Assembly: GCA_017380475.1 (NCBI GenBank)
Contig: JAFODX010000098.1
Span: 1 to 5,482, forward strand
From: Clostridia bacterium
GTDB lineage: Bacteria > Bacillota > Clostridia > UBA1381
DNA: 5,482 nucleotides
Reading direction: 5' to 3'
Made by a program: the position numbers and the translations under genes. The notes below the pieces were generated by a model that saw only the letters and a list, made by a program, of their open reading frames with translations, was not told where the DNA came from and did no database searches. Below, piece by piece: positions 1 to 5,217 of this stretch (position 1 is the stretch's first letter; the number at the start of each line of letters is the position of its first letter).

Positions 1-1066
1 CATAAAAATGAGAGAAAGCGTTGCAAAAAATATAGGCGCAAAAAACGCGAACGAAGTATATTTCACAGCATCAGGCTGTGAGGCTGATAACTGGGCAATA
101 AAAGGTTATGCGTTTGCAAACAAGCGTAAGGGTAATCACATAATCACAACAAAGATTGAGCATCACGCAATTCTGGGAGCTTGCGAGTTTTTGGAAAAGC
201 ACGGCTTTGAAGTAACTTATCTTGATGTTGATGAGTTCGGTGTTGTATCACCTGAGGCGGTTGAATCGGCAATAAAGGAAAATACAATACTCATTTCGGT
301 AATGATGGCAAACAATGAAATCGGAACTGTTGAGCCGATAAAGGAGATTGCCGGGGTTGCCAAAAAGCACAAGGTTGCGTTTCATACAGATGCAGTTCAG
401 GCAATCGGTCACGTGCCGGTTAACGTAACAGAGCTTGGCGTTGATATGCTGTCGCTGAGTGCGCACAAGTTCCACGGCCCCAAGGGTGTCGGAATGCTGT
501 ATATCAAAAACGGCACAAGAATTGATAACCTGATTCACGGCGGCGGTCAGGAAAGAGGTAAACGTGCAGCAACAGAGAATCTTGCAGGTATAGCAGGTCT
601 TGCAAAGGCACTTGATATTGCAGTAGCTGATATTGATAAGAATATGGCGCATATGAAAGAAATGCGTGACAGACTTATAAATGGTATTCGTGACAGAATT
701 GATTACATCAAACTCAACGGCCCGACAGACGAGAGACGTTTATGCAATAACGTAAACTTTTCATATGAGTTCGTAGAGGGCGAGGCAATACTTATGCGTC
801 TTAATATGAAAGGCATATGCGCATCAAGCGGAAGTGCCTGTGCATCGGGTTCACTTGACCCGTCTCACGTTCTTCTGGCTATAGGTGTGCCGCACGAGAT
901 TGCTCACGGCTCAATCCGATTCAGCGTAAGCGAGGACACAACTATAGAAGAGGTTGATTATGTTCTTGAAGAAATGCCGAAAATTATAACGGGACTGCGT
1001 AATATGTCGCCGATGTATGAGGCATTTGAGGAGGGTAAGTTAGAGTCGTTTACTAAGAAAGTCTGA
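1..1066 (+). CDS. iscS: Cysteine desulfurase, NifS/IscS type (5' end cut by window)
   Basis: PLP-dependent cytosolic enzyme that takes sulfur from L-cysteine (giving alanine) as an enzyme persulfide and hands it to Fe-S scaffold proteins and to tRNA thiolation. The frame is open to the left edge, and codons before the ATG at 8 read I-K, so that ATG is internal; by comparison with the family about 50 N-terminal residues lie outside the window. Counting from the Met at 8: the stacking His of EHHAIL is at about 52, the PLP-ring Asp and Gln of HTDAVQAIG are at 128 and 131, the Schiff-base Lys of SAHKFHGPKG is at 154, GGGQERG starts at 178, and the catalytic Cys in the SSGSACASG loop is at 278. 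The short loop with PSHVLLAIG marks the group I (NifS/IscS) branch rather than SufS. The usual phosphate-loop Thr (GxTE) is Cys here (SGCEADNWAIKG, residue 24). A scaffold gene follows on the same strand, which fits an isc-type pair. The family call is very secure; iscS versus nifS naming is convention. Confidence 0.95.
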   Translation, partial: IKMRESVAKNIGAKNANEVYFTASGCEADNWAIKGYAFANKRKGNHIITTKIEHHAILGACEFLEKHGFEVTYLDVDEFGVVSPEAVESAIKENTILISVMMANNEIGTVEPIKEIAGVAKKHKVAFHTDAVQAIGHVPVNVTELGVDMLSLSAHKFHGPKGVGMLYIKNGTRIDNLIHGGGQERGKRAATENLAGIAGLAKALDIAVADIDKNMAHMKEMRDRLINGIRDRIDYIKLNGPTDERRLCNNVNFSYEFVEGEAILMRLNMKGICASSGSACASGSLDPSHVLLAIGVPHEIAHGSIRFSVSEDTTIEEVDYVLEEMPKIITGLRNMSPMYEAFEEGKLESFTKKV

Positions 1067-1154
1067 ATAAATCATTCATCTTGCACTTTTGTGCTCACTC
1101 GTGTACCTGTGTACAGCTCGTTCACCTAAAAGCACAATCTGAGCAATTTATTCA
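1064..1154. repeat. Imperfect palindromic intergenic element between iscS and iscU
   Basis: The outer arms TGAATAAAT (1064-1072) and ATTTATTCA (1146-1154) are perfect 9-base inverted repeats. The left arm starts with the iscS stop codon. In the same register the pairs TCA/TGA (1076-1078 with 1140-1142), TTG/CAA (1081-1083 with 1135-1137) and TTTT/AAAA (1087-1090 with 1128-1131) continue inward. A central TGTAC/GTACA pair (1102-1106, 1111-1115) closes on a 4-base loop. Alternative stems exist: GCAC-TTTT-GTGC at 1083-1094, and TTGTGCT (1089-1095) with AGCACAA (1131-1137). It codes for nothing that I can see. It could be a REP- or MITE-like repeat, or an mRNA structure that protects or attenuates the iscS transcript. 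Only one copy is visible here, so membership of a repeat family is inference. Confidence 0.55.
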
Positions 1155-1168
1155 AACTTTGATATAAT
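1140..1168 (+). promoter_or_regulatory. Probable sigma-A extended -10 promoter of iscU
   Basis: A perfect TATAAT lies at 1163-1168 and is preceded by TG one base upstream (TGATATAAT, 1160-1168), the extended -10 form that tolerates a poor -35. At the standard 17-base spacing the -35 position is TGAGCA (1140-1145), only a partial match to TTGACA. This predicts initiation near 1175 and a leader of about 20 bases. The -35 and spacer overlap the right arm of the palindromic element, so if that element is mobile it may have contributed part of this promoter. It suggests that iscU can be transcribed separately from iscS. Confidence 0.6.
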
Positions 1169-1180
1169 CTATAAAAAGCG

Positions 1181-1186
1181 AAAGGA
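1181..1186 (+). promoter_or_regulatory. Ribosome binding site of iscU
   Basis: AAAGGA ends 10 bases before the ATG at 1197, a slightly long but acceptable spacing. It supports this ATG as the start of the scaffold protein; no other start in this frame has a better site. Confidence 0.65.
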
Positions 1187-1196
1187 AATAATTAAA

Positions 1197-1649
1197 ATGT
1201 ACAGCGAAAAAGTAATGGACCATTTTGAAAATCCGAGAAACGTTGGTAAGCTTGCCGATGCGAATGCTGTCGGTGAGGTTGGTAACGCTACTTGCGGTGA
1301 CATAATGAAGATATATATGAAAATTGAAAACGGAATAATTGAGGATGTATCTTTCAAGACATTCGGTTGCGGTGCGGCAATTGCCACAAGCTCAATGGCA
1401 ACGGAGCTTGTTAAGGGTAAAACTGTTGAAGAAGCATTACAGCTTACAAACAGAGCCGTTATGGAAGCACTTGACGGACTCCCGCCGGCAAAAATACACT
1501 GCTCGGTACTGGCAGAACAGGCAATCCACGCAGCGTTAAAGGACTACAGCGAAAAGACAGGTATCGACCTTGGCTTACCTGAGTCTGTGCGTGAGTTTGA
1601 CTGTGCGTCATTCCATAAATCAATGCACGAGGGAAGCAAAAAAGATTAA
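1197..1649 (+). CDS. iscU: Fe-S cluster assembly scaffold protein, NifU N-terminal/IscU type
   Basis: Cytosolic scaffold on which sulfur from the cysteine desulfurase and iron are assembled into a cluster before transfer to client proteins. The 150-residue product has the three ligand cysteines in family context: C33 in NATCGD with the labilising Asp at 35, C58 in FKTFGCGAA, and C102 in KIHCSVLAEQA with a His just before it at 101. The N-terminal YSEKVMDHFENPRNVG is the classic IscU/NifU opening. LPPAK at 95-99 aligns with the LPPVK chaperone-binding loop of proteobacterial IscU. E. coli IscU is about 128 residues. The extra C-terminal stretch of about 25 residues here carries a further cysteine (C136), and I cannot assign a role to it. 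The gene follows iscS on the same strand but has its own promoter, and ends in a strong terminator. It lacks the ferredoxin and Nfu domains of full-length NifU. Confidence 0.95.
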   Translation: MYSEKVMDHFENPRNVGKLADANAVGEVGNATCGDIMKIYMKIENGIIEDVSFKTFGCGAAIATSSMATELVKGKTVEEALQLTNRAVMEALDGLPPAKIHCSVLAEQAIHAALKDYSEKTGIDLGLPESVREFDCASFHKSMHEGSKKD

Positions 1650-1671
1650 AAAGAGGCGTAAGCCTCTTTTT
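1648..1671. terminator. Bidirectional intrinsic terminator between iscU and spmA
   Basis: A perfect 10-base stem, AAAAAGAGGC (1648-1657) with GCCTCTTTTT (1662-1671), has a GTAA tetraloop. On the plus strand the stem runs straight into a T run, giving a textbook terminator for iscU, whose stop codon overlaps its first bases. Read on the minus strand the hairpin is followed by a T-rich run, so it should also stop spmA transcripts; the spmA stop codon overlaps the other foot of the stem. This is a compact shared terminator for convergent genes. Confidence 0.92.
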
Positions 1672-2246
1672 TATGTGTCCCTGTAAAACTGTCCTATAAC
1701 CTTTACTGACAAAATACCTACGCATACGGCAAATGCAGAGGTAAGCCATACGGGAAGAATAATTGAGGTCGGGTCAAGAGAGCCTGCGGCGGCACGCAAT
1801 GCAATTATGGTTGACGGGATAAGCTGGAACGAGGTTGTGTTAAGCGTGACGAGCATACACATATTGCCTGACGGTTTTTCGGGATGCGGGTTTTCTTCAT
1901 CAAGGGTCTGGGCAGCAAGCATACCCATAGGCGTTGCGGCATTGCCCATACCGAGCATATTTGCCGTTATATTCATTGAAATATAACGGCGTGCAGTTTC
2001 GGAACTGTCGGGAAAAAGCCTTGTTACAACAGGTGCAATAAAGCGGCATATCAGATTTGATACGCCGCTTTTTTCTGAGATTTTCATTATGCCAGTCCAG
2101 AAACACATAGCTCCTGCAAACGATATAAGTGTTGATACGGCGGTTGATGCACCCTCAAAAACAGCGTTTACCGTTTCATCAACACGTCCTGTTATAATTG
2201 CGGTTATAATTGAAACTATAACCATAAAGCTCCATATAAAATTCAT
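1671..2246 (-). CDS. spmA: Spore maturation protein A (SpmA), membrane protein
   Basis: Predicted integral membrane protein of the nucleoside-recognition/Gate fold. In Bacillus, SpmA works with SpmB in late spore-core dehydration and heat resistance. I choose the ATG at 2246 because a GAGGTGG site sits 5 bases upstream and the MNFIW start aligns with Bacillus SpmA; an upstream ATG at 2312 would lie inside the end of manA and has no such support. The 191 residues match the family length. Hydrophobic segments lie at about 3-20, 36-55, 129-150 and 161-187. Family motifs are FWTGIMKISEKSG (49-61), MNITANMLGMGNAATPMG (91-108) and LNTTSFQLIPSTIIALR (135-151). The gene is second in a unit with manA, 34 bases after its stop, and no spmB follows. 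Its transcript ends at the terminator shared with iscU. The family call is firm; involvement in sporulation in this organism is inferred. Confidence 0.9.
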   Translation of the reverse strand: MNFIWSFMVIVSIITAIITGRVDETVNAVFEGASTAVSTLISFAGAMCFWTGIMKISEKSGVSNLICRFIAPVVTRLFPDSSETARRYISMNITANMLGMGNAATPMGMLAAQTLDEENPHPEKPSGNMCMLVTLNTTSFQLIPSTIIALRAAAGSLDPTSIILPVWLTSAFAVCVGILSVKVIGQFYRDT

Positions 2247-2274
2247 GCATACCACCTCATTAGATGGTATGCAT
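2245..2274 (-). promoter_or_regulatory. Hairpin that covers the spmA ribosome binding site and start codon
   Basis: ATGCATACCA (2245-2254) and TGGTATGCAT (2265-2274) form a perfect 10-base inverted repeat around a 10-base loop. In the minus-strand RNA the 3' arm holds the second half of the GAGGTGG site (2252-2258) and the first two bases of the spmA start codon (2246-2244), so the stem should block initiation. It lies 7 bases beyond the manA stop codon, so a ribosome finishing manA would melt it. It is not followed by a clean U run, so I read it as a translational coupling or attenuation element rather than an intrinsic terminator. Confidence 0.6.
2252..2258 (-). promoter_or_regulatory. Ribosome binding site of spmA
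   Basis: On the minus strand GAGGTGG lies 5 bases upstream of the ATG at 2246, a strong anti-16S match. It decides the spmA start in favour of the 191-residue product over a longer one beginning at 2312. Part of it is paired in the overlapping hairpin. Confidence 0.75.
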
Positions 2275-2280
2275 TTTATA

Positions 2281-3222
2281 TTACACATATGCAAGAATAG
2301 CTTCGAAATCACCGTTTAATGTAACGGTTGCAGTTTGTGCAGGAATAAATACCGTTTCGCCTCTGGTGACGCTTGTGGTTATTCCGTTAAGAGTGAGTGT
2401 TCCGTTTCCGTCGGTTACGGTCAGGGAACGGAAACAACCGTTATCAACCGTAAACTCTGCATCACCGTCACATACAATCTTTTCAACCGTAAAATATTCA
2501 CACTTTGCAAGTACGTTACTGTCTTTGGTATCTTCGATAACTGATGGCGTAAGCTGTGATACATCAATCGCCTTTTCAATATGCAACTCACGGGGCTTTC
2601 CGTCTGCACCCCTGCGGTCGTAATCGTAAACACGGTAGGTTGTGTTTGAGTTCTGCTGAACCTCGCAAATCAGAATTCCTGAGCAGATTGCGTGGATTGT
2701 ACCTGAGGGCATAAAGAATACATCACCTTTTTTGACGGGTACTTTGTTAAGAATTTCAAGCAGTGTGTTGTTCTCTTTGCGTTCTCTGAATTCGTCTTTT
2801 GTAACCTCACGGTTGACACCGTAGTAAAGGAATGAATCGGGTTCGCAGTCAACAATATACCACATCTCGGTTTTTCCGTATTCACCCTCAACACGCAATG
2901 CATATTCATCATCGGGGTGTACCTGAATTGAAAGGTTATCTTTTGCATCAATAAGCTTTATAAGAATGGGGAAGAAATCAAATCCTGCCGCACGGCTGCC
3001 GATGCACTCTGTGCCGCCGTTTTTTTCTATGTATTGAGAAAGCGTCATACCTGCAAAATTACCGTCTGCTACGATGCTTTCGCCGTCGGGATGAGTCGAG
3101 AGCTCCCAGCTCTCTGCCGCCTTTTCCTTGTCTGTTGTTTTACCAAAGTCTGTTATAAGTCTTCTTCCGCCCCACAGGTAATCTTTTATGGGCGCAGTAA
3201 GTTTTATTGCACTGTAGTCCAT
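2281..3222 (-). CDS. manA: Mannose-6-phosphate isomerase, class I (short Bacillus type)
   Basis: Zinc enzyme that interconverts mannose 6-phosphate and fructose 6-phosphate in the cytosol, linking mannose use and GDP-mannose supply to glycolysis. I choose the ATG at 3222 (MDYSAIKL), 313 residues, because AGGAG ends 7 bases before it; an ATG two codons upstream at 3228 is only 1 base from that site. Length agrees with the roughly 315-residue Bacillus enzymes. Counting from this start: YLWGG (15-19), ESWELSTHPDGES (37-49), zinc ligands Q100 and H102 in QVHPDDEYA, E119 in GKTEMWY, and H177 in MPSGTIHAI. Then comes YRVYDYDRRGADGKPREL (196-213), the conserved C-terminal signature of this subgroup. 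A beta-rich cupin tail follows. It is the first gene of a minus-strand unit with spmA and diverges from a glucokinase, another hexose-phosphate enzyme. Confidence 0.95.
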   Translation of the reverse strand: MDYSAIKLTAPIKDYLWGGRRLITDFGKTTDKEKAAESWELSTHPDGESIVADGNFAGMTLSQYIEKNGGTECIGSRAAGFDFFPILIKLIDAKDNLSIQVHPDDEYALRVEGEYGKTEMWYIVDCEPDSFLYYGVNREVTKDEFRERKENNTLLEILNKVPVKKGDVFFMPSGTIHAICSGILICEVQQNSNTTYRVYDYDRRGADGKPRELHIEKAIDVSQLTPSVIEDTKDSNVLAKCEYFTVEKIVCDGDAEFTVDNGCFRSLTVTDGNGTLTLNGITTSVTRGETVFIPAQTATVTLNGDFEAILAYV

Positions 3223-3229
3223 TGTCATT

Positions 3230-3234
3230 CTCCT
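3230..3234 (-). promoter_or_regulatory. Ribosome binding site of manA
   Basis: AGGAG on the minus strand lies 7 bases from the ATG at 3222 but 1 base from the ATG at 3228. Normal spacing therefore favours the downstream start, which removes two residues (MT) from the longest possible product. Confidence 0.7.
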
Positions 3235-3247
3235 CTTGTTTTTTTAC

Positions 3248-3276
3248 ATTGTAACATAATTTGAAAATCAAGTCAA
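3248..3276 (-). promoter_or_regulatory. Sigma-A promoter of manA-spmA
   Basis: On the minus strand TTGACT (3276-3271) is followed after exactly 17 bases by TACAAT (3253-3248), with TG one base before the -10 (TGTTACAAT). Each hexamer differs from consensus at one position. Initiation is predicted near 3241, giving a leader of about 20 bases. It should drive both manA and spmA and points away from the glucokinase promoter. Confidence 0.85.
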
Positions 3277-3315
3277 TATCCGGTATGAAAAGCGTAATTT
3301 TTTGTTGAAAAATAA

Positions 3316-3344
3316 TTGCTTTTTTGCGTAGAATATGATATAAT
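3316..3344 (+). promoter_or_regulatory. Probable sigma-A extended -10 promoter of glucokinase operon
   Basis: TATAAT at 3339-3344 with TG one base before it (TGATATAAT) gives an extended -10. The -35 at 17-base spacing is TTGCTT (3316-3321), a half match. A better-looking TTGAAA at 3305 is 28 bases away and cannot pair with this -10. The likely start is near 3351, about 25 bases before the glucokinase ATG. The genes glk, rluA and rsmA are close enough to be read from here. Confidence 0.7.
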
Positions 3345-3349
3345 CATAT
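3333..3349. promoter_or_regulatory. Palindrome over the glucokinase -10 box, possible operator
   Basis: ATATGAT, a 3-base centre ATA, and ATCATAT form a perfect 7-base-arm palindrome that contains the whole TATAAT. A wider inverted repeat, AAAAATAATT (3308-3317) with AATTATTTTT (3352-3361), has the same centre to within about 7 bases. A dimeric repressor bound here would exclude RNA polymerase. The region is very AT-rich, so chance symmetry is a real alternative, and I do not recognise the site as that of a named regulator. Confidence 0.35.
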
Positions 3350-3362
3350 ATAATTATTTTTT

Positions 3363-3367
3363 GGAGG
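3363..3367 (+). promoter_or_regulatory. Ribosome binding site of glucokinase
   Basis: GGAGG lies 8 bases upstream of the ATG at 3376. This fixes the start there and rules out the TTG at 3316, which lies in the promoter and would add 20 residues unlike the family. Confidence 0.88.
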
Positions 3368-3375
3368 TAAAGATT

Positions 3376-4311
3376 ATGTATATTGGTATAGATTTAGGCG
3401 GTACAAACATTGCTGTAGGTCTTGTGTCAGAGGATGGAAAAATTATCCGTCAGGCATCAACACCTACACTTAATGAGCGTGAGGCGATTGAAATTGTAAA
3501 GGATATGGCAATGCTCATAGAAAAGCTTGCAAAGGAGCAGGGTATTGCTGTTTCGGATATTAAGGGTGTAGGTATCGGAAGCCCCGGCTCAATTGATTTT
3601 GATAACGGTATTGTTGTTTATACAAACAACCTTAAAATGGATATGTTCCCGTTGGCAGATGAGCTTACAAAGCTTACCGGCTTGCCGGTTTCAGTGGATA
3701 ATGATGCAAACTGTGCGGCAATGGGTGAGTATGTGGAATATGAAGATAAGGTGGATAACTTTATTTTTGTTACACTCGGCACAGGCGTAGGCGGCGGCGT
3801 GATTCAGGATAAAAAGATGATTCACGGCTTTAACGGCGCAGGAGGTGAGGTAGGTCATATCGTTATAGAAATGAACGGCGAGGAATGTACCTGCGGAAGA
3901 AAGGGATGCTGGGAGGCATATGCATCGGTTACTGCACTTATAAGAGATACAAAGCGTGCAATGGAAAAGAACCCCGACAGTCTTATGCACGAGTTTGCGA
4001 AAAAGGAAGGTGCTGTTACAGGCAGAACTTCATTTGATGCGGCAAAGGCAGGCGATAAGGCTGCACAGGCAGTTGTTGACCAGTATGTAGTTTATGTTGC
4101 AGAAGGTATAGCAAATCTTGTTAATATATTCCAGCCTGAAATGATTTGTATAGGCGGCGGTATCAGCCGTGAGGGTGAGTATCTTGTAGGCCCTGTTCGT
4201 GAGTATGTAGAGAAAAATGATTACAACAAGCATATGAAGAAAACTGAGATAGTATCGGCAAAGCTTTTCAATGACGCAGGTATTATCGGTGCGGCAATGG
4301 TCGCAAGATAA
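3376..4311 (+). CDS. glk: ROK-family glucokinase
   Basis: Cytosolic sugar kinase that uses ATP to make glucose 6-phosphate, feeding glycolysis. The 311-residue length is typical of the Firmicute ROK glucokinases. The ATP-phosphate loop IGIDLGGTNIAVG is at 3-15, SVDNDANCAA at 106-115 holds the catalytic Asp (110), and LGTGVGGGV is at 134-142. The ROK signature follows: GGEVGHI with zinc-ligand His 161, then CTCGRKGCWE (171-180) with zinc cysteines 171, 173 and 178 and the sugar-contacting Glu 180. IGGGIS (259-264) is the adenosine-side motif. There is no N-terminal helix-turn-helix, so it is a kinase rather than a NagC/XylR-type ROK repressor. Glucose is the likeliest substrate, but other hexoses such as mannose or N-acetylmannosamine cannot be excluded; divergent manA keeps mannose in play. 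It is probably first in an operon with rluA and rsmA. Confidence 0.92.
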   Translation: MYIGIDLGGTNIAVGLVSEDGKIIRQASTPTLNEREAIEIVKDMAMLIEKLAKEQGIAVSDIKGVGIGSPGSIDFDNGIVVYTNNLKMDMFPLADELTKLTGLPVSVDNDANCAAMGEYVEYEDKVDNFIFVTLGTGVGGGVIQDKKMIHGFNGAGGEVGHIVIEMNGEECTCGRKGCWEAYASVTALIRDTKRAMEKNPDSLMHEFAKKEGAVTGRTSFDAAKAGDKAAQAVVDQYVVYVAEGIANLVNIFQPEMICIGGGISREGEYLVGPVREYVEKNDYNKHMKKTEIVSAKLFNDAGIIGAAMVAR

Positions 4312-5217
4312 ATGCGTGAATTTACCGTAACCGAAAACGATGCAGGTCAGAGACTTGATAAGTTTATAACAAAGCTTATGCCGAAACTGCCAAAGTCGAT
4401 GCTTTATAAAGGCTTGCGTAAAAACTGCGTAAGAGTTAACGGAAAGCATAGAAAGGATGGGGCGGTGTTTGTGGCGTCGGGCGATGTTGTGACACTGTAT
4501 TTTTCGGATGAGTTTTTTGAGACGGAAAAAAACTTCAGATATGTAAAACCGATATTCGGCATTGCGTATGAGGATGAAAACATTCTTGTTACAGATAAGC
4601 CTGTAGGTGTTTTGTCGCACGCAGACGAAAACAGCAACGGTGATACGCTTATTGATATGGTGAAAAGCTACCTTTACGATAAAGGTGAATATTCACCCGA
4701 AAATGAGCAGACATTTAAGCCTGCACTCTGTAACCGTCTTGACCGGAATACCGGAGGACTTGTGATTGCGGCAAAGAATGCAAGAGCATTGCGTGAAGTG
4801 AACGAGAGCATAAAGCTGCGGAAAATCAGAAAGTTCTATACTGCAATTGTTACCGGCAAATTAGAAGCATCAGGGCATCTTGAAAACAAGCTTTTGCGTG
4901 AGGATAAGGTTACAAAGGTTTCAGACGATGGAAAGACAGCATCACTTGATTATCGGGTGTTATCAGAGAAGAACGGTCTGAATCTTGTGGAGATAGAGCT
5001 TCACACAGGCAGAACGCATCAGATACGCACACAGTTTGCAGGTATCGGGTGTCCGTTGGCGGGTGATACCAAATACGGCGGAGGTGGACAAAAGTTTCGT
5101 CAGGCGTTATACAGCACAAGGCTGATACTCGGATTTGACCGAGACAGCAGTCTGGCGTATCTTAACGGAAAGCAGATTGAAATAAAAGCACCGTTTGAGG
5201 CGGATTTTAAGGAGTAA
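4312..5217 (+). CDS. RluA-family pseudouridine synthase with N-terminal S4 domain
   Basis: Converts specific uridines to pseudouridine in structured RNA, most likely 23S rRNA. The N-terminal S4-like RNA-binding domain (about 13-65) shows GQRLDKFITK, PKSMLYKGLRK and VRVNGKHRKDG, closest in style to RluC. The catalytic domain has the nucleophile Asp 144 in CNRLDRNTGGL; the residue before RLD is Asn where the HRLD consensus has His, a form I associate with Clostridial members. Family motifs KFYTAIV (174-180), LHTGRTHQIRTQ (230-241) and PLAGDTKYGG (248-257) are intact. Length 301 is normal. The ATG directly follows the glk stop codon with no convincing ribosome binding site, so translation probably depends on ribosomes finishing glk. 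I leave the symbol empty because the target site (RluC, RluD or other) cannot be read from the sequence. Confidence 0.92.
   Translation: MREFTVTENDAGQRLDKFITKLMPKLPKSMLYKGLRKNCVRVNGKHRKDGAVFVASGDVVTLYFSDEFFETEKNFRYVKPIFGIAYEDENILVTDKPVGVLSHADENSNGDTLIDMVKSYLYDKGEYSPENEQTFKPALCNRLDRNTGGLVIAAKNARALREVNESIKLRKIRKFYTAIVTGKLEASGHLENKLLREDKVTKVSDDGKTASLDYRVLSEKNGLNLVEIELHTGRTHQIRTQFAGIGCPLAGDTKYGGGGQKFRQALYSTRLILGFDRDSSLAYLNGKQIEIKAPFEADFKE
5209..5214 (+). promoter_or_regulatory. Ribosome binding site of rsmA, inside the end of the pseudouridine synthase gene
   Basis: AAGGAG overlaps the last codons of the upstream gene and lies 6 bases before the ATG at 5221. It supports that start and shows tight operon packing, since the upstream stop codon is 3 bases before the next start. 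Confidence 0.85.

Noticed and set aside
248..652. 134-codon open frame antisense to iscS
   Set aside because: Opposite a gene with all catalytic motifs; composition is typical of an antisense shadow and no motif is seen.
1067..1196. A CRISPR repeat, tRNA or small gene in the iscS-iscU gap
   Set aside because: There is no repeat-spacer periodicity, no cloverleaf, and no open frame with a start site of useful length in the 130 bases.
2245..2274. Reading the manA-spmA hairpin as an intrinsic terminator
   Set aside because: The stem is not GC-rich and the following RNA (GAAUUUUAUA) lacks a clean U run directly after the stem; its overlap with the spmA start fits translational control better.
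2264..2623. 119-codon open frame on the plus strand
   Set aside because: It lies antisense to the 3' end of manA; no promoter or convincing ribosome binding site, and low-complexity Ser/Val/Thr content.
3305..3310. TTGAAA as the -35 of the glucokinase promoter
   Set aside because: It is 28 bases from the TATAAT, well outside the usable spacing; TTGCTT at 17 bases with an extended -10 is preferred.
3316..3375. Upstream TTG start extending glucokinase by 20 residues
   Set aside because: The extension covers the promoter itself and lacks a ribosome binding site, while the ATG at 3376 has GGAGG at 8 bases and matches the family start.
4030..4620. 196-codon open frame on the minus strand
   Set aside because: It spans the antisense of the end of glucokinase and the start of the pseudouridine synthase, both firmly identified. 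Its translation is rich in Cys, Tyr and Ile with no recognisable domain.
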